Positions 49,738 to 62,227 of a stretch of DNA of 64,000 nucleotides are shown piece after piece. The notes beneath the pieces are model-generated. The model had not been told where the DNA came from. It did not search any database and saw nothing but the letters and a program-made list of their open reading frames with translations. The position numbers and the translations under genes were made by a program. The stretch comes from Poronia punctata (lineage: Eukaryota; Ascomycota; Sordariomycetes; Xylariales; Xylariaceae). Numbering within the stretch: position 1 is the stretch's first letter; each line of letters starts with the position of its first letter. The DNA lies in NCBI GenBank assembly GCA_022579005.1, contig MU401482.1, forward strand, positions 62,001 through 126,000. The letters run 5' to 3'.

Positions 49738-49851
49738 GATAGGACATTAGACGGTTTGCTTTCTGGCACAGAACCGATAGGACATTAGACGGTTTGCTTT
49801 CTGGCACAGAACCGATAGGATATTAGACGGTTTGCTTTCTGGCACAGAACC
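49738..49851. repeat. 38-bp tandem repeat, three copies
   Basis: Three head-to-tail copies (49738-49775, 49776-49813 and 49814-49851). Copies 1 and 2 are identical; copy 3 has one C-to-T change. It lies about 450 bp after the GH55 stop, possibly in the 3' UTR. Confidence 0.95.
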
Positions 49852-50343
49852 TTGGGCCCGTAACCAGTCCATGTGGTGGTAATAGGGGGCAGAATGTCGC
49901 TTATCAGAGGGCGAAGAACAGAAACGGCGCCTTGTATCTTGATCGATCCTTTCTCAGTCTAGTAGTATCCGGAAAAGACAGACCCAAGGACCCAAAGCCA
50001 GTCAGGTGATCGATCTCTTCTTTCCTTTCCGCCTCTACCAGAGATCTAGGTTAGGTCAGTTCTCTACCTACCTCACCTTGTGCAGTCAGTCAGACACGCC
50101 AGCCCAGCCCAGCCCAGCCCAGCGGGTTTCATTTGTTCGAGAACAACTCGCTTCACTCAACCCCTGTCTAGGTAGTATTCGCTAATTATGCATATGAGAA
50201 GTTAGGTTAAGGTAGGTAGGTAATTCGCCACGCTACGCTACGCTACAGCCTCGACTTTTTTGTCTTTGCCTCCCAAGAATCACTAGTAGGTATGCGTATC
50301 TAATAAGCTCTGTTTGAGATGCCGGCTTTTACTGTTAGGAGAA

Positions 50344-50362
50344 GGGGGGGGGGGGGGGGGGG
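50344..50362. repeat. G19 homopolymer
   Basis: Nineteen consecutive G. Intergenic; length uncertain. Confidence 0.85.
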
Positions 50363-53300
50363 TTACGTACGGGTAGTCTCGGAGTAGATTGTAGAGAAGT
50401 TCTTGGGATGAATGAAGGATTTGGGGGGTCATCGTTCGTTCTTTGGGCAATGGTAAACACTATGTAGGTAGGTTAGACAGATAGGTACCTAGACTAGAAG
50501 TGGGAGGACATGGTAATAGGTGACAACCTACTTAGCGATTACATAGGTACATACATGTATGTTAGGTGCACGTGGGAGGGGGTAAATACTGGGGTATTTT
50601 ACATGCGGGTTAAGGTAGGTAGGTATGTAGGTAGGCATTCAGGTTGAGATTTCCCAGGAATATGGTTACTAGGTAGGTTTAATTTAGTGGGCGGCCGACG
50701 ACATAAGTCGGGAGGTCAAAGGTATCTACGTCTATATATATCAGAACTGTTTTGACATTCTATACTATTGAAATGTACTTTAGCATATACGGTAAGGGTA
50801 AAGTAGATAGGTAGAGAGGTAGTATCATCGAAATCATACCTGTTACGATTCCATGTGCCGCCCACCGAAGACGCGGTGATGATTGAAGTACAAGTAAGTC
50901 AATCGGTCGGTTGGTCGGATCTGTGTGTGTATGCTTTCTACGAGACCAAAAAAAAAAGCATGTGATGCTATCTGTCTATCTATCTATGATTCTATCTAAT
51001 ACAAACAAACAAACAAACACCAAATACCTAGACTACGTTAGGTATATACACGTACTCGTAAGTAATATTGCCAAGAATGAATAGATCAACTGGTCTCTTT
51101 ACCTAACCTAACCTACTCTTGTAAAGGAAATCCGGAAAGATTCCTTCGGTTCAGTAATAACGGGCGAAAAGAATAGTTCTAGATTTTCATCACTAGGGCC
51201 TGAGATGCTAGATGGGATGATTTATGTATAGGTAGGTAGGTAGGTAAATTGGTCAAACGCGGAAAAAAGAGCAAAAAAACGCATATGCGAGGTAAGCTCT
51301 GTGGCGTGAGCGAGCGTCAGCGCCATGTGGTTGGTGACAGGGGCTTTTCTTACCCTCAGTACCTACCTACCTAGTAGTGGTTCGAACTACAAGTAACGAG
51401 TAATATGCGTTGCTTGATCAGTTTGCATGTGAAGCGGCATGATTTATACGTGTACCTACATGCACACGTAGGTAGGTAAGCATGTATATCCATCTCCTTT
51501 GCTCGAGTTGGGTAGGTATTACTATGTGTGTTTAACATCTGATTTTGAGTAACGTATGTTGAATAAATAAAGTGTTAATACCGAGCAAGGAAACGGGTTT
51601 CAAGATAACATGTTGATCCCCCCCCCCCCTGAGTAGGTATCGTACGTGTACATACATTGAACAAACAATAAATAGGTAGCTGACCATATCGGGGTGACCG
51701 CGGCCTGGATAAGATGCCGAGAAGATCTAGCAAGGAAACCGTTACGTCCTAAAATACCACCCAGACTTTAGCTCATAACATCATGAACCTTGACAATTCG
51801 AGAACCAAGGTATTTAATCATGAAGATCAGTAAATTTAGCTTGTCTTAAGCCAAGGGAATCTTGGTGAACTTTAAAAAGGGCATATTCCCGTAGGGTGGC
51901 ACCAACTTGATGGATATAATTGATTAAGTACCTAGGTATACGCGCGGAAACATCGCCGACCCTATTTCCTAGGGCTGTTACCTACCTAGGTTTTAAGTGG
52001 ATGAAGACAGAGCATCTAATCTGTTTTAAAAGACCTAAAAAGTACCTGTCTAGATAGAATCTAAATAAGAATACTAGATACATTAGATAGGTAGTCGGAT
52101 TGGTTATTTATATCGCTTAAATATCATGTTGGATCATATACCTTGCTGCGTTTGTTTGTAAGAAGTCGTATGTAGTGCATGTCGGCTGTTCCCATTTCCC
52201 ATGCATGCACGGAACAGATGAGATCGCAAAAGTACATTCGTACATACAAGGGACATTGTAAGTATAACGGTCAGCTTGTCCTTATATCTTCATGTGATAT
52301 ACAAGTATATCTTAATCTACTTACCCTTACTATGTTTTCATTTTTCATTTCACCTTTTAGCATTCTAAATACCTATGACGCAAATGAGGAATATATACAT
52401 GGTAAAACGTCGATACAAGCTATCACCAACATCTCTATTTTTAAAGATGTCAACAAGTCAAACAATCTGGGGAAAAACGGGATCGGTATTGAATTTTTGA
52501 GACCATCGTGCCTTATTACGAGTACACAATGAATTATAGAAAAGTATAACCCAATCTATTACATATGTGAAATCCAAAAACAGTAGGTAGTTTCTCTAAC
52601 GTAAATTTATGGGTTGTGGGAGAGTCTAATAAGAGGAGAGCCGCACGTTTACTCCTCTTTTCCCCAGATTCCGCACTGCCCTGTTGTCGGATCCGGATTT
52701 GGTTCCGTAGTCGGTAAGAAGGTTCTGTCTACTTGCGCTTTTCGCTCGCCTTATGATCATTAGCCTTACCTAGAGTAACCTACCTGGCACGCCTGGCCTA
52801 CCTATAGTTATTAGAATGGTTGGAGACGCCCGGGGCGAGTCATTGAAAAGAGAGATCTGGCGCCTACTTGGTATGCTTCATGTGATTCTGGACTAGGTAC
52901 AGATCTTAACTAAGGTACCTAACCTAACCTAACCTACTCTACTGTTTTACCTATGTAGTTTTCAGCTTGCCACCTGACAAAGCACGCGCGACGAGGGACC
53001 TCCCAATAATTACATACCTAGGTACTCGTAAAGCCATTGAAAACAGGACAAAAGGCCGGGAAGTTCCCCAGTAAAACGCCTCCCCACGTCGGGCAAAGCT
53101 TCCAGAAGGACTTTCAGGAATGGGCTCAGCATACTTAATTCTTGGAATTTGCTTGGGGGAGTTCTTGGACCCAAGGACGCGTTAACTCATTAGGATAGTA
53201 TGGCCGCGAGCCAAGCGGTGCCAAGATGGACATAGTTACTGGAGTAGGGTTGAAAGTGCGCTGTAGGGATCGGCCTCATTGGTCTTTTGCCTATTTACTC

Positions 53301-53426
53301 GTAGAAGTACCTAACCTAGTGTAATTAATCTGCTAATAAGGCTAGGTAGGGGTGGGTTTTGCCCAGAGTTCCGCTTGAATCGCAGAGGAGATGCGAAATA
53401 AAATAAAACCGCAGACTGGCCGACCT

Positions 53427-53450
53427 AACAACAACAACAACAACAACAAA
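53427..53450. repeat. AAC microsatellite
   Basis: About eight tandem AAC units. Confidence 0.9.
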
Positions 53451-53530
53451 TAAACGAGAGGAACAGGAACAGGTTTGACTGGGGTTGCGATCGTTGTAGC
53501 GAATGAAGCGACGACTACCACGATATGTTG

Positions 53531-53642
53531 TGAGGAGGGTTGCGCATCATTATAGAACTCAAAAAGGTGAAATGTAAAGATGGGATAAGGCTACCTATAG
53601 GTTGAGACAGGTAGCAAATCATCACATCTGGATCGGTCATTT

Positions 53643-53680
<38 letters not shown>

Positions 53681-53865
53681 GGCGGGGGGGGGGGCGGGGG
53701 GGCCGCGGCGCGCCCGGCGGNNNNNNNNNNTGCGGCGGGTTGCGCAACATTATACAACACAAAAAGGGGCAATTTAAACATGGGTTAAGGCTACCTATTG
53801 GTTGTGACAGGTTCCAAATCATCAAATCTGGTTCGGTCATTTCCTCCCCCCCCCCCCCCCCCCCC
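53531..53865. repeat. Direct duplication flanking an assembly gap (probable artefact)
   Basis: 53531-53644 and 53731-53844 align without indels at an offset of exactly 200 bases, with 16 mismatches in 114. The left copy runs into about 30 G and G/C-only sequence; the right copy runs into C20 (53846-53865). See the findings for why this looks like one locus represented twice. Confidence 0.8.
53721..53730. other. Assembly gap (10 N)
   Basis: Ten unresolved bases between G-rich sequence and the second copy of the flanking repeat. The fixed length suggests a scaffolding placeholder. Confidence 0.99.
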
Positions 53866-56198
53866 AACCCAGCCTGAAACATACGATACGTCCTAGGCAC
53901 AATACCCACGTGTACAAAGGTACATGCGTAGATCACGGAGAGAGGGGTAAGGTTAAATATGTACCTACCTACAACCTACAAAATACACGTAAAAGAGAGG
54001 GAGAAGGGGCAGAAAGTTGAGGCCGCACCGAGATCATATATGATATATGTACGTACCCCTCGGACTCTCACCTCTGGGCAACGGGCCCGGTAAACAGTTT
54101 TGGGAGAAAAGGAGTCGGATTATATTACATGTTCTGGTTTCTCTTTTTTATCACGAGTTATATAAGCTTCACCGTTGTCTCTTTGCGCCCCGGACGTTGG
54201 TAGCTTAGGTTAGGTACGTGTACGTTACAGCGGGAGGAAAGGATTCCATGCATGGCAGAGCTGAGTTCCTGTCTGTACCTGTATGCAACAACGTGGCCCG
54301 TGGTGGCCCGTGGTGGCCCAGCTAGGTACTTACATAGTAGTTGGACGACTAGGTTAGGTATGTATGTAGTAATCTACCTGTTTATGTAATCTACTGACCT
54401 CGGGTTAGAGTTCGTGTCTCAAATAAAGAAACAAGACAAAACCCCGAGAAACTCCCCTCTCCCCTCGCGCGCATCATCTCTTAACCGCTAATACTCTGCC
54501 ACCCAAACCCCAATGTTTCTACTCGTACAAGTGATGAAAAATAACAATACCAACCATTAAGTAAAACCGGTAGGCGGCAATAATGCCAATACCCTCTAAT
54601 TCAAAGCAAACAAGCAAGCGCAAGGCCGTTGAAACCTTGCAAAGGTCAATATAACATACACCTTCCTCTTCGAGATAAAGCCAAGGCATGGTTTCATTCC
54701 CAGTAGTCGAGTTAGTCTAGATAACAGTAACATAGGTTAACCTAGCTGGCCATTGTACTATGTATTCCAGGGGAGGGTGATATACGCTAGACTACGGTTC
54801 ACTCTTGGCAACAAAGGTTGAGTGCGTAGCGGGCTCTCTGTGCGTGGGATGATTTTACCTACTTTAGTCTAGGTACCCTTGAACAATCGACTGACCCTCG
54901 ACTCCTCGAGACCCTGAAAAAAGCGTTGATTGGACCTATCTACCCTGCAAGCTAACCTTTCCCAAGCGTCCAATCATGCAATGTTCTAGAATCTCCAGCT
55001 GAATTGGATCGAAACCGTCAATTTATGAGTAGGTAGGTATAATAAAGCATTATGGAGAAATGAAGTGACAAGAAAAAAGGACTCGGGGGAATAACGTGCT
55101 TTAACCAAGAAGAATAAAAGGCTTGACCTCAATAGGTAGTAAACTCCCGATGCTAGACTTTACCTAACCTAACTGCTATCTTTATTTGTTTAAACTTTAT
55201 CTATTGGATTTATTAATAGCCCTCTTCTGTCTTTCCCCTATCGCGATACTGATTAAATTAGATTGATCCGGGGAATGAATGACAAATGAAACGGCGTCGA
55301 TTTAAGCAAGCGAGTTACAACTTACATCTCTTGAGAGCGACTCGATATCTCTCTCCGGCAATATGAACGATCAACAAGGGAAGGGAAAAAAGACGAAACC
55401 CCACGTGCTCGAGTTCCAGTAACGTGATTCATTAATATGGCGCCTACCTAGACTACAGAAGAGAATAATATCTGCTAGGTGTTCATGGTGGTATTACTCA
55501 GACGTGTCCAGAACGGAGTAGGTTAGGTTTAGTCTGGATGCATCTGTTATCAGCTCTCAGCAACGAAGATAGAGGTCCGTAGACGAGATACTTCCGCTTC
55601 GGTCCTAGCTACTTCCTACACGACAGATTGGATAGTCTTGGCCCTAGCTAGGCCGGACGAGCCTACGGGATCCGGAGTCCACGAAATACGGCTAGGACGC
55701 CTCCAGGCTTGGTGTTTTGGTCCCAAAAGATAAGGCTTGTATTGGTACTTTCCCCAAGCGTGCCCCGTAGTCTTGGTTGATAGGGTTCTGACTAACGAGT
55801 GGGACTATTTGGGTACAGATTCCGAGAAATACCACTGCAAAACACCCTACCGGATACAAGCTGTTAGCGTCCTACTATCTTTGATCATGTGGGGCCCTTG
55901 CCCCCAACCCTTGTCACCAGGGTACTCGATACCTCGAGACCAACCTGCCTCGAAGCATCCAAACCGAAGCCCACCCGTTACCGCACCCCCCTTTCCTTCC
56001 TTTCTTAGCTGGTACCGGGGACGTACGCGTACCAACTCTATCTAGGGAGAATAGCCTTATTTGCCCATACGTATATATCTCGAGGCATACCCCCGACCTG
56101 CATATGCTGGCCTGGTTGGATCCTATTCTCTCTCTCTTTTCCAGACAAGCGTTGTCCTTGACTTTCTTGGATTCTCGGTCATAACATATCCGCCCATC

Positions 56199-58176
56199 AT
56201 GTCCGATTCCGATATCAAGGAGAAGGACGTGAGCGTCAGTCCCGTGCCATATGCCGGCAGCCACCACAGAGATGAAGAGGTCGGCATCGTACACAAGGGC
56301 GCGGCCCTCAAGACCGACCTCCAGGGTCGTCATATGCAGATGATTGCTGTCGGTACGACATGACCCCACGGCTCCTACGCACACCAGAGCTTCTTGGTTG
56401 AACTAACGTTCTTACAACAGGTGGTGCTATCGGCGCTGGTCTGTTCATCGGTTCCGGTGGGGCTCTTTATAGCGGTGGTCCCGCTGCGCTGGTATGTTGC
56501 GACACGGCATGAACGCGGATGCAGGGACCCGGAGCTGGTACCTACATTCATTGACATATCAGTTCGACCGCTAACCATTTCGCCACTCCAGATTATCGGT
56601 TACCTTATCGTCGGTGTCATGTTGCTGTTCACCATGCAGGCCCTGGGAGAACTGGCTGTCATGTACCCTGTCAACGGTGCTTTCTATACTTATGTCGTCC
56701 GATTCGTTGATCCCGCCTGGTACGACTTCCATCCTTCCCGCAACTGGCTAGATGGTCGACTAATAGTTCGTAATTCAGGGGTTTCGCCATGGGCTGGGAA
56801 TATGCCCTCAGTTGGTTGACTGTCTTGCCTTTCGAGCTTATCGCCGCCAGTGCTACCATCGGTTTCTGGAGAGACGACCTCCCAGCTGCTATTTGGGTTG
56901 CTACTTTCTTGGTTCTCCTGATCGCCATCCAGTTCTTCGGTGTTCGTGGATACGGTGAAGGTATATGGAAAATTACGCCTCCGTCGTTGATGTAGAAAAT
57001 GTGACTAACACGCTTCTAGTCGAATTCGTCCTCAGTATCATCAAGATCGCAGCTTGTATCGGTTTCATCATTCTCGGTATCGTCATCAACGTGGGCGGTG
57101 TGGGCGACCGAGGTTACCTCGGCGCCAAGTACTGGCACGACCCGGGCGCGTTCCAGAACGGCTTCAACGGTTTCGCCGGTGTCTTCGTCGTCGCTGCCTT
57201 CTCCTTTGCCGGTACTGAGTTGGTTGGTCTGGCCGCGGCCGAGTCAGCCAACCCTCGCAAATCGATCCCTCTTGCCGCGAAGCAGGTCTTTTTCCGAATC
57301 TTCTTCTTCTACGTCGTCAACTTGTTCATCTTGGGCCTCATCCTGAGATCTGACGACCCACGTCTAGAGCATGCCAGCGGTGCGAACTCGAGATACTCGC
57401 CCTTCGTCCTGGCCATCCAGGATGCCGGAATCCAAGCTCTACCGTCCATCTTCAACGTCGTCATCACCCTGTCCGTCATCAGCGTGGCCAACTCGTGTGC
57501 TTTCGGTTCTACCCGTACCATGCAGGCTCTGGCCGAGCGTGGAATGGCGCCCGCCTTCCTCTCGTATGTCGATAAGAAGGGCCGACCTCTATGGTGTATC
57601 ATCGTCCAGCTGGTCTTCGGTCTCCTAGGTTTCGTTGCCGACGCGCCCAAGGGAGGCGACGCTTTCGGCTGGCTCCTCGCCTTGTCGGGTCTGGCTAACT
57701 TCTTCGTCTGGGGATCTTGCTGCCTGGCGCATATCCGTTTCCGCATGGCTTGGAAGGTGCAGGGACGTGATATGAGAGAGATTCCCTACAGAGCACCTCT
57801 GGGTATCTGGGGCAGTGCCATCGGCTTCTTCCTCGTGTGCGTTTGCTTGATTGCCACATTCTACAACGCTCTCTACGTAAGTCTCCCCTCAAGGATGAAA
57901 GCTGCCGCGTGTCATCGACACTAACAAATCGCAATCTAGCCTAACCCCCATGCCCAACCCGATGCCGAGACATTCTTCGGAAGCTACCTCGGTGCTTTCG
58001 TCGCTCTCTCGCTGTATCTTTTCTGGAAGGTGTACAGCCGCCAATGGAAGATGTACATCAAACTCGCCGATATCGATCTCGTATCAGGCTCTCGTCCGTT
58101 GGAGCCTTCGGAGTTCGTGGATCCCGAGGTGAAACAGGGCAACTGGGCCATGCGTATTGTCCGCACTCTCTTCTAA
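56199..58176 (+). CDS. Amino-acid permease (AAP/YAT family, APC superfamily)
   Basis: Plasma-membrane proton-coupled amino-acid uptake permease of the Gap1/Dip5 type; substrate not predictable. Six exons: 56199-56352, 56421-56491, 56592-56719, 56779-56960, 57020-57876 and 57940-58176, giving 542 aa; introns are 59-100 nt and every junction keeps the family consensus. Visible motifs are GGAIGAGLFIGSGGAL in TM1, GALYSGGPAALIIGY, QALGELAVMYPVNGAF, GFAMGWEYALSW, FSFAGTELVGLAAAES and SCAFGSTRTMQALAERGMAP. About twelve membrane segments are expected, with charged cytosolic ends. The start is the ATG at 56199; the frame is open further upstream but out of family. A CT-rich tract ending CCAG at 56144 might be a 5' UTR intron acceptor. 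Confidence 0.95.
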
Positions 58177-59194
58177 TCGCCCGCTCGCTGTTAGGGGGGA
58201 GGAAGAAACATTTTGTACGGAATACCACTCCCAACCAGGATACCAATCATATAATATTTTTTTGCATATATGGCGAGCGTTCTTGGAAGTATTTGTTCGC
58301 ACGCGGCCCCGCGGCCTGTTTTTCATTACACATTATACCACATACCAATATATTCTTCTTCTTGCCAATTTTCTTGATAGGCGCCTCCATATCATTTTAA
58401 TGTGCTTTCAATTATTTTAGTCATTGACCGTAATGACGTAAACGCAAACGCGGTCTGATAAGCCGATGGTTGACGGCTCTTGTCACGAGATGACCACGTG
58501 TGTAAAACCCCACGGTGTATTTGGGGGTCTTTAAGTTTGAGACCATGGACGCTTTTGGTGCGGTGCATAATTCCGGCCTCTGATGATGGTTGGAGTGGCA
58601 GTAAACAGTATAACGGTCGCGTTTCAATGAGATTGATTGTAAGTTTGAAATGTGTTTAACGTGTATGACATTTCCTTTTTCTATTTCGCCCCCCCCCCCC
58701 CCCCCCAATCTTGTGTTGGAGAATGTCCTTTCCATGAGCATTACGTACTCGTATACTCGTAACCTAATTCAACGCGATTGAGCGATACTTCAGTATATCG
58801 ATACATTAAAAGAGCTATATGCATATAATATATATATATATTGATCTAATGAATGTACTAATCTCACCTCACCTCACTATCACCACCAGTCAAGACTCAA
58901 AGTGAAACTCATACAGAACAATACATTTCACCATTCGGTATCTCCATCGCACTTTACTATCCGAGTCTTTAAACTTTGCAAGCTGTCCAAAATAAGAGAT
59001 ACCTGAATCCGACCTTTTTTCCTTCCATCGCCACATGCTCTTGCCCAGATATACAGATACCTAACACAGTGTGACAAGAGCATCCCGAACCTCACCGTTC
59101 ACGTCCCTTACCTATCTTCATTCTCCTTAGACTTTAGTACACACTACCTACACACCACCTGATACGCCAAGTGATTCCTATCTAGTACCCAGCC
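58177..59194. other. Intergenic region (1.0 kb)
   Basis: 3' side of the permease and promoter of the Vma22-like gene. It has a C18 tract at 58689-58706, an AT run near 58826-58840 and TACTCGTA words at 58747-58762. No gene seen. Confidence 0.5.
58689..58706. repeat. C18 homopolymer
   Basis: Eighteen consecutive C in an intergenic region. Confidence 0.85.
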
Positions 59195-59863
59195 ATGGAC
59201 CAAGACCACATCGACAGCCTCTTCGAGCGCTATCTTCACCTCTTGCACGAATACACGAGCCTGAGGGAGGAGCTGACGGCGCTGCAGACGGGCGTGTACC
59301 AGGACATTGCGCGGGCCAATTTCGCCGCCGAGAGAGGCGTGCGGTACGGGAAGGACTCTTACGACGGACGCATGCAGGCTTTGAGACGGGTGGTTATCAA
59401 TGTCGGAGATGATGAGGGACAGGGGCAGGATGAGATGGTCCCGAATTTTGCGGTCGTGACGCCGTCTTCCTCCCCGGGAGGAAACTCGACGGCGGAAAAA
59501 GTCAAGTCCGAAGGAAACGACGAAACCCAACAACACCCTCAAAAAGATGAAGAAGCCGACAACACTTCTTCGTCAAATAAACACGCACAAAAACAGACTG
59601 CCACCACCACCACCACCACCACACAACCTAGAGACCCTCTCCGCTGGTTCGGCATGCTGACGCCGGCGCCCCTGCGTCAAGCGCAGACACGCAGCGTGCG
59701 GGCCGTCGAGGAAGTGATACCGCGGCTTGCATCCGTGAATGCTCGAATGGGAGCGCTCGAGATTGAGATTCGGCGGGCTCGTAAGAAGAGGGCCAAGGCT
59801 GAGGCGCAAGCGCAAGCACGGCAACGGGAGCAGGCGCGAGCATCTGAAATTGCGGCGACTTAA
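59195..59863 (+). CDS. V-ATPase assembly factor Vma22/CCDC115-like
   Basis: ER-associated factor for assembly of the Vo sector of the vacuolar ATPase, by family. Intronless, 222 aa. The N-terminal helix LFERYLHLLHEYTSLREELTA (about 9-30), then ARANFAAERGVRYGKDSYDGRMQALRRV, then after a variable Ser/Thr/Gln-rich linker the C-terminal block DPLRWFGMLTPAPLRQAQ and a coiled coil (about 180-212) match the family order. The linker (about 85-150) is low complexity with a run of seven Thr. The assignment rests on these two blocks and their spacing. The start context AGCCATGG is good. Confidence 0.82.
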   Translation: MDQDHIDSLFERYLHLLHEYTSLREELTALQTGVYQDIARANFAAERGVRYGKDSYDGRMQALRRVVINVGDDEGQGQDEMVPNFAVVTPSSSPGGNSTAEKVKSEGNDETQQHPQKDEEADNTSSSNKHAQKQTATTTTTTTQPRDPLRWFGMLTPAPLRQAQTRSVRAVEEVIPRLASVNARMGALEIEIRRARKKRAKAEAQAQARQREQARASEIAAT

Positions 59864-61637
59864 AGCGATGAGAAGTGGTGGGATTTTGTCCTTTTCGGGA
59901 ATCAGAGGATGCTGTATACAATGGAGACGGCAAAAGCGAGTAATGAGAAATGACATGTCTTTCGTTGACCGGTCAGACATGACAGACACCCGAAATTTCC
60001 TCGGGCTAAACTATTCTCAACTGCTACACATACACAACCGGTGTTGATATCGTTTGGAGTCTCCGATATTGAACGCGATGGCTGACACTGGTGCCATGTA
60101 ACACATTGAGTTTTCAAAGATGGCGAATGGATTGAACGATGATGAAGTGGCCAGATATATACATACACAACCGTAAGATCAACCGGTAGGGCGCAAATTT
60201 TGTCAGATCCATCATCATCTCCAGAGGGCCAATACATCCAGCCTACCGTCGGCCATGCTATGGATATAGTTTGCCAGCCCCTATTCAGCACGTACATGTC
60301 AAAATATGTGGTACACGTCCTCCTAGGGGGTGATCAATACGTAGGTATTCAGAGTAGATGCGGTCTTCGGGAGGTTAAAATACCCTGATATATATAAATA
60401 GAACCATGATTGACCATTACCTATATACCACACATATGACAACACGAGAAACGCCAAAACCCACCACCAACCAGATATAAGTTGTACCTGACAACCCGGC
60501 GTGGTCCTTTTGAATGAAACGAAGATCAAGCCCTCCCAGACGCCACCCTGGCCGGTCACGAACCCAGGATGCGTTCGCCTGACTTACTGGCGCGAAATAA
60601 TCGCCCCGCTTCATACCGTAGCCTTCACCGTCAGTTTCGAGGGCACGGTTTACGGTACTAACCGGGCGTAATTGCTCGATATTGAAATCTACGGAGCCGT
60701 CACGAACCAGATCCATTCACTAGAATCTGGAAGTACATCCTGCGGTTATCGGAGTCCATCTTCCGTCTCCGCTAAAAGGGGGATAAAATCAAACAAAATA
60801 AGACGCGTCCAGGGCCGTTGTGTCGTTGCCGTGAGTGCTTCACAACAGCAACTCGGCAACAGGAGGAGCAAAGGAGTAGGAAAGCAATAGCTTCTTGTAC
60901 GAATAAATGCTCCTACTCGTAGGTTAGTCCGATTCTTCTGGATAGTAGATCGAGACACGAAATGCCTCACGCTCGTTCACAGTCTTTGTCTCCTTCGTCC
61001 GTCTAATTCCATAGTACATTTCGGGAGCCAATTGTAAAAGCCAGTTTTTGACTATAGCCATATTGATCAAGATAGGTAGCCTTCCATCTTCCAACGGATT
61101 GGCTCTGGTATCGCTTCCAATATGAAAAGGCAACCCTTCAAATCCGTTGGTATACGCCCCGACATTGGTTTCACGGGTGTTCTAGTCGTCGCTTACAATC
61201 CAAGGCAAGGCCACGAAAATCCCCGTTCGTAGTATTTTACAAACATATTCTACAACCTGAGAATATACGAGTAGAGCAACTGCCACTTCTTTTAACCCCT
61301 TTTTGGCTGCTAGAGCATGTTTTTGAAGTCCGTACACCTCTCGTATGATGTTGTTTGACAGGAGAACTTGGGGCCAAGGGCCAAGACTTGTTGGCCCTTG
61401 GCATTGGGCTACAAAAGAGCGGATCCCTTCCCAGATCTGGACTGAGATCTAGCTAAAAGAAGCATAGCTCAGGTTGGATTCCCATCCCAATCCGGGACGA
61501 ACAACTGTCTGGGGAAAATAAACACCGCCTGCCTCATACTGCTCGGAGTACAGTTACGGATGCTTTGCTCAGTGCTCAACCAACCTCGAACCCAAATCCA
61601 ATTCCCACCCCCATAACAACCAACCAAACCAAAAAAA
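59864..61637. other. Intergenic stretch (1.8 kb) with coding-like fragments
   Basis: No firm gene. On the minus strand, 60417-60716 has an ATG and reads like protein for about 70 codons. Also on the minus strand, two open blocks in one frame (61448-61185 and 61181-60924) are separated by a single TAG. A perfect 11-bp hairpin lies at 61374-61401. TACGAGTA words occur near 60911 and 61268. These may be relics or chance. Confidence 0.45.
61374..61401. repeat. Perfect 11-bp hairpin
   Basis: CCAAGGGCCAA, a 6-nt loop, then TTGGCCCTTGG. The function is unknown. Confidence 0.8.
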
Positions 61638-62227
61638 ATGTCCTCCTCAATACCAACCCAACTAGCCGAAATCATACAAACATCACACATCCAACGATCG
61701 CCTTCCCCGGGCCACGACCTGAACCCCTCAACCGCCGCATCAACAAGGGTACCCGCCTACGTCACTCGGAGTCGGACTCGGAACAAACTACTACTAGAAG
61801 ATCATGACGAGATACCCGTCAGCGTCCTAGAGCGTCCCAGACGACGACGCGCCCAATCCTTCCCTCCCATGCCAGATCTTCGTTTCGAACAGAGTTATCT
61901 ACATAGTATTGCCGGGGCCGAAACATGGTGGAGGGTTGCGTGGATTACGGTGCGGGATCAGGTATGCTATACATAGTTCTTGGAAGGGGGAAAGGAAAGG
62001 AAAGGAATGTGTGGTGGGTTCATCAACTTAACTAACTAACTTACCTATCCAAACAGGTCATGATGCCGCTTGCTCAAGGCGTCCTCTATAACCTTGCCAT
62101 AGTCGGCTGGCAACACTGGAATCGCAGTGCACAGATTAGCGGGAACTCGGCAGGAGCGCGTTTACGGCGGTGGTGGTATGAGGTGAATAATTGGCCTTTG
62201 CCACCGAAAGCAAAGGCGAGAAGATAA
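61638..62227 (+). CDS. DUF1770 family protein (possibly Atg43-like)
   Basis: Fungal-specific DUF1770 family. From memory, the fission-yeast mitophagy receptor Atg43 has been linked to this family, but I cannot confirm that. Two exons (61638-61961 and 62057-62227) with a 95-nt intron give 164 aa. An N-terminal basic, Ser/Pro-rich half is followed by the core PPMPDLRFEQSYLHSIAGAETWWRVAWITVRDQ, which continues after the splice as VMMPLAQGVLYNLAIVGWQHWN. The latter is hydrophobic enough to be a membrane segment. The C-terminus is basic. It converges on the acidic chromatin-type gene. Confidence 0.78.

Larger units (their letters stand above)
49445..56198. other. Gene-free stretch (6.8 kb)
   Basis: No supported gene. 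It contains the 38-bp tandem repeat, an AGCCC tandem run at about 50098-50123, a G19 tract at 50344-50362, CAAA repeats near 51001-51018, an AAC run at about 53427-53450, and the N gap with its flanking repeat. It is dense in TAGGTAGG words. The frame at 52179-52532 has an ATG but no recognisable domain. An AGATAAG word at about 55728, 470 bp before the permease start, matches the GATA-factor consensus and could serve nitrogen regulation; this is inference only. Confidence 0.5.

Noticed and set aside
53602..53936. Proline/glycine-rich frames across the N gap
   Set aside because: They are translations of homopolymers and N bases, so not real.
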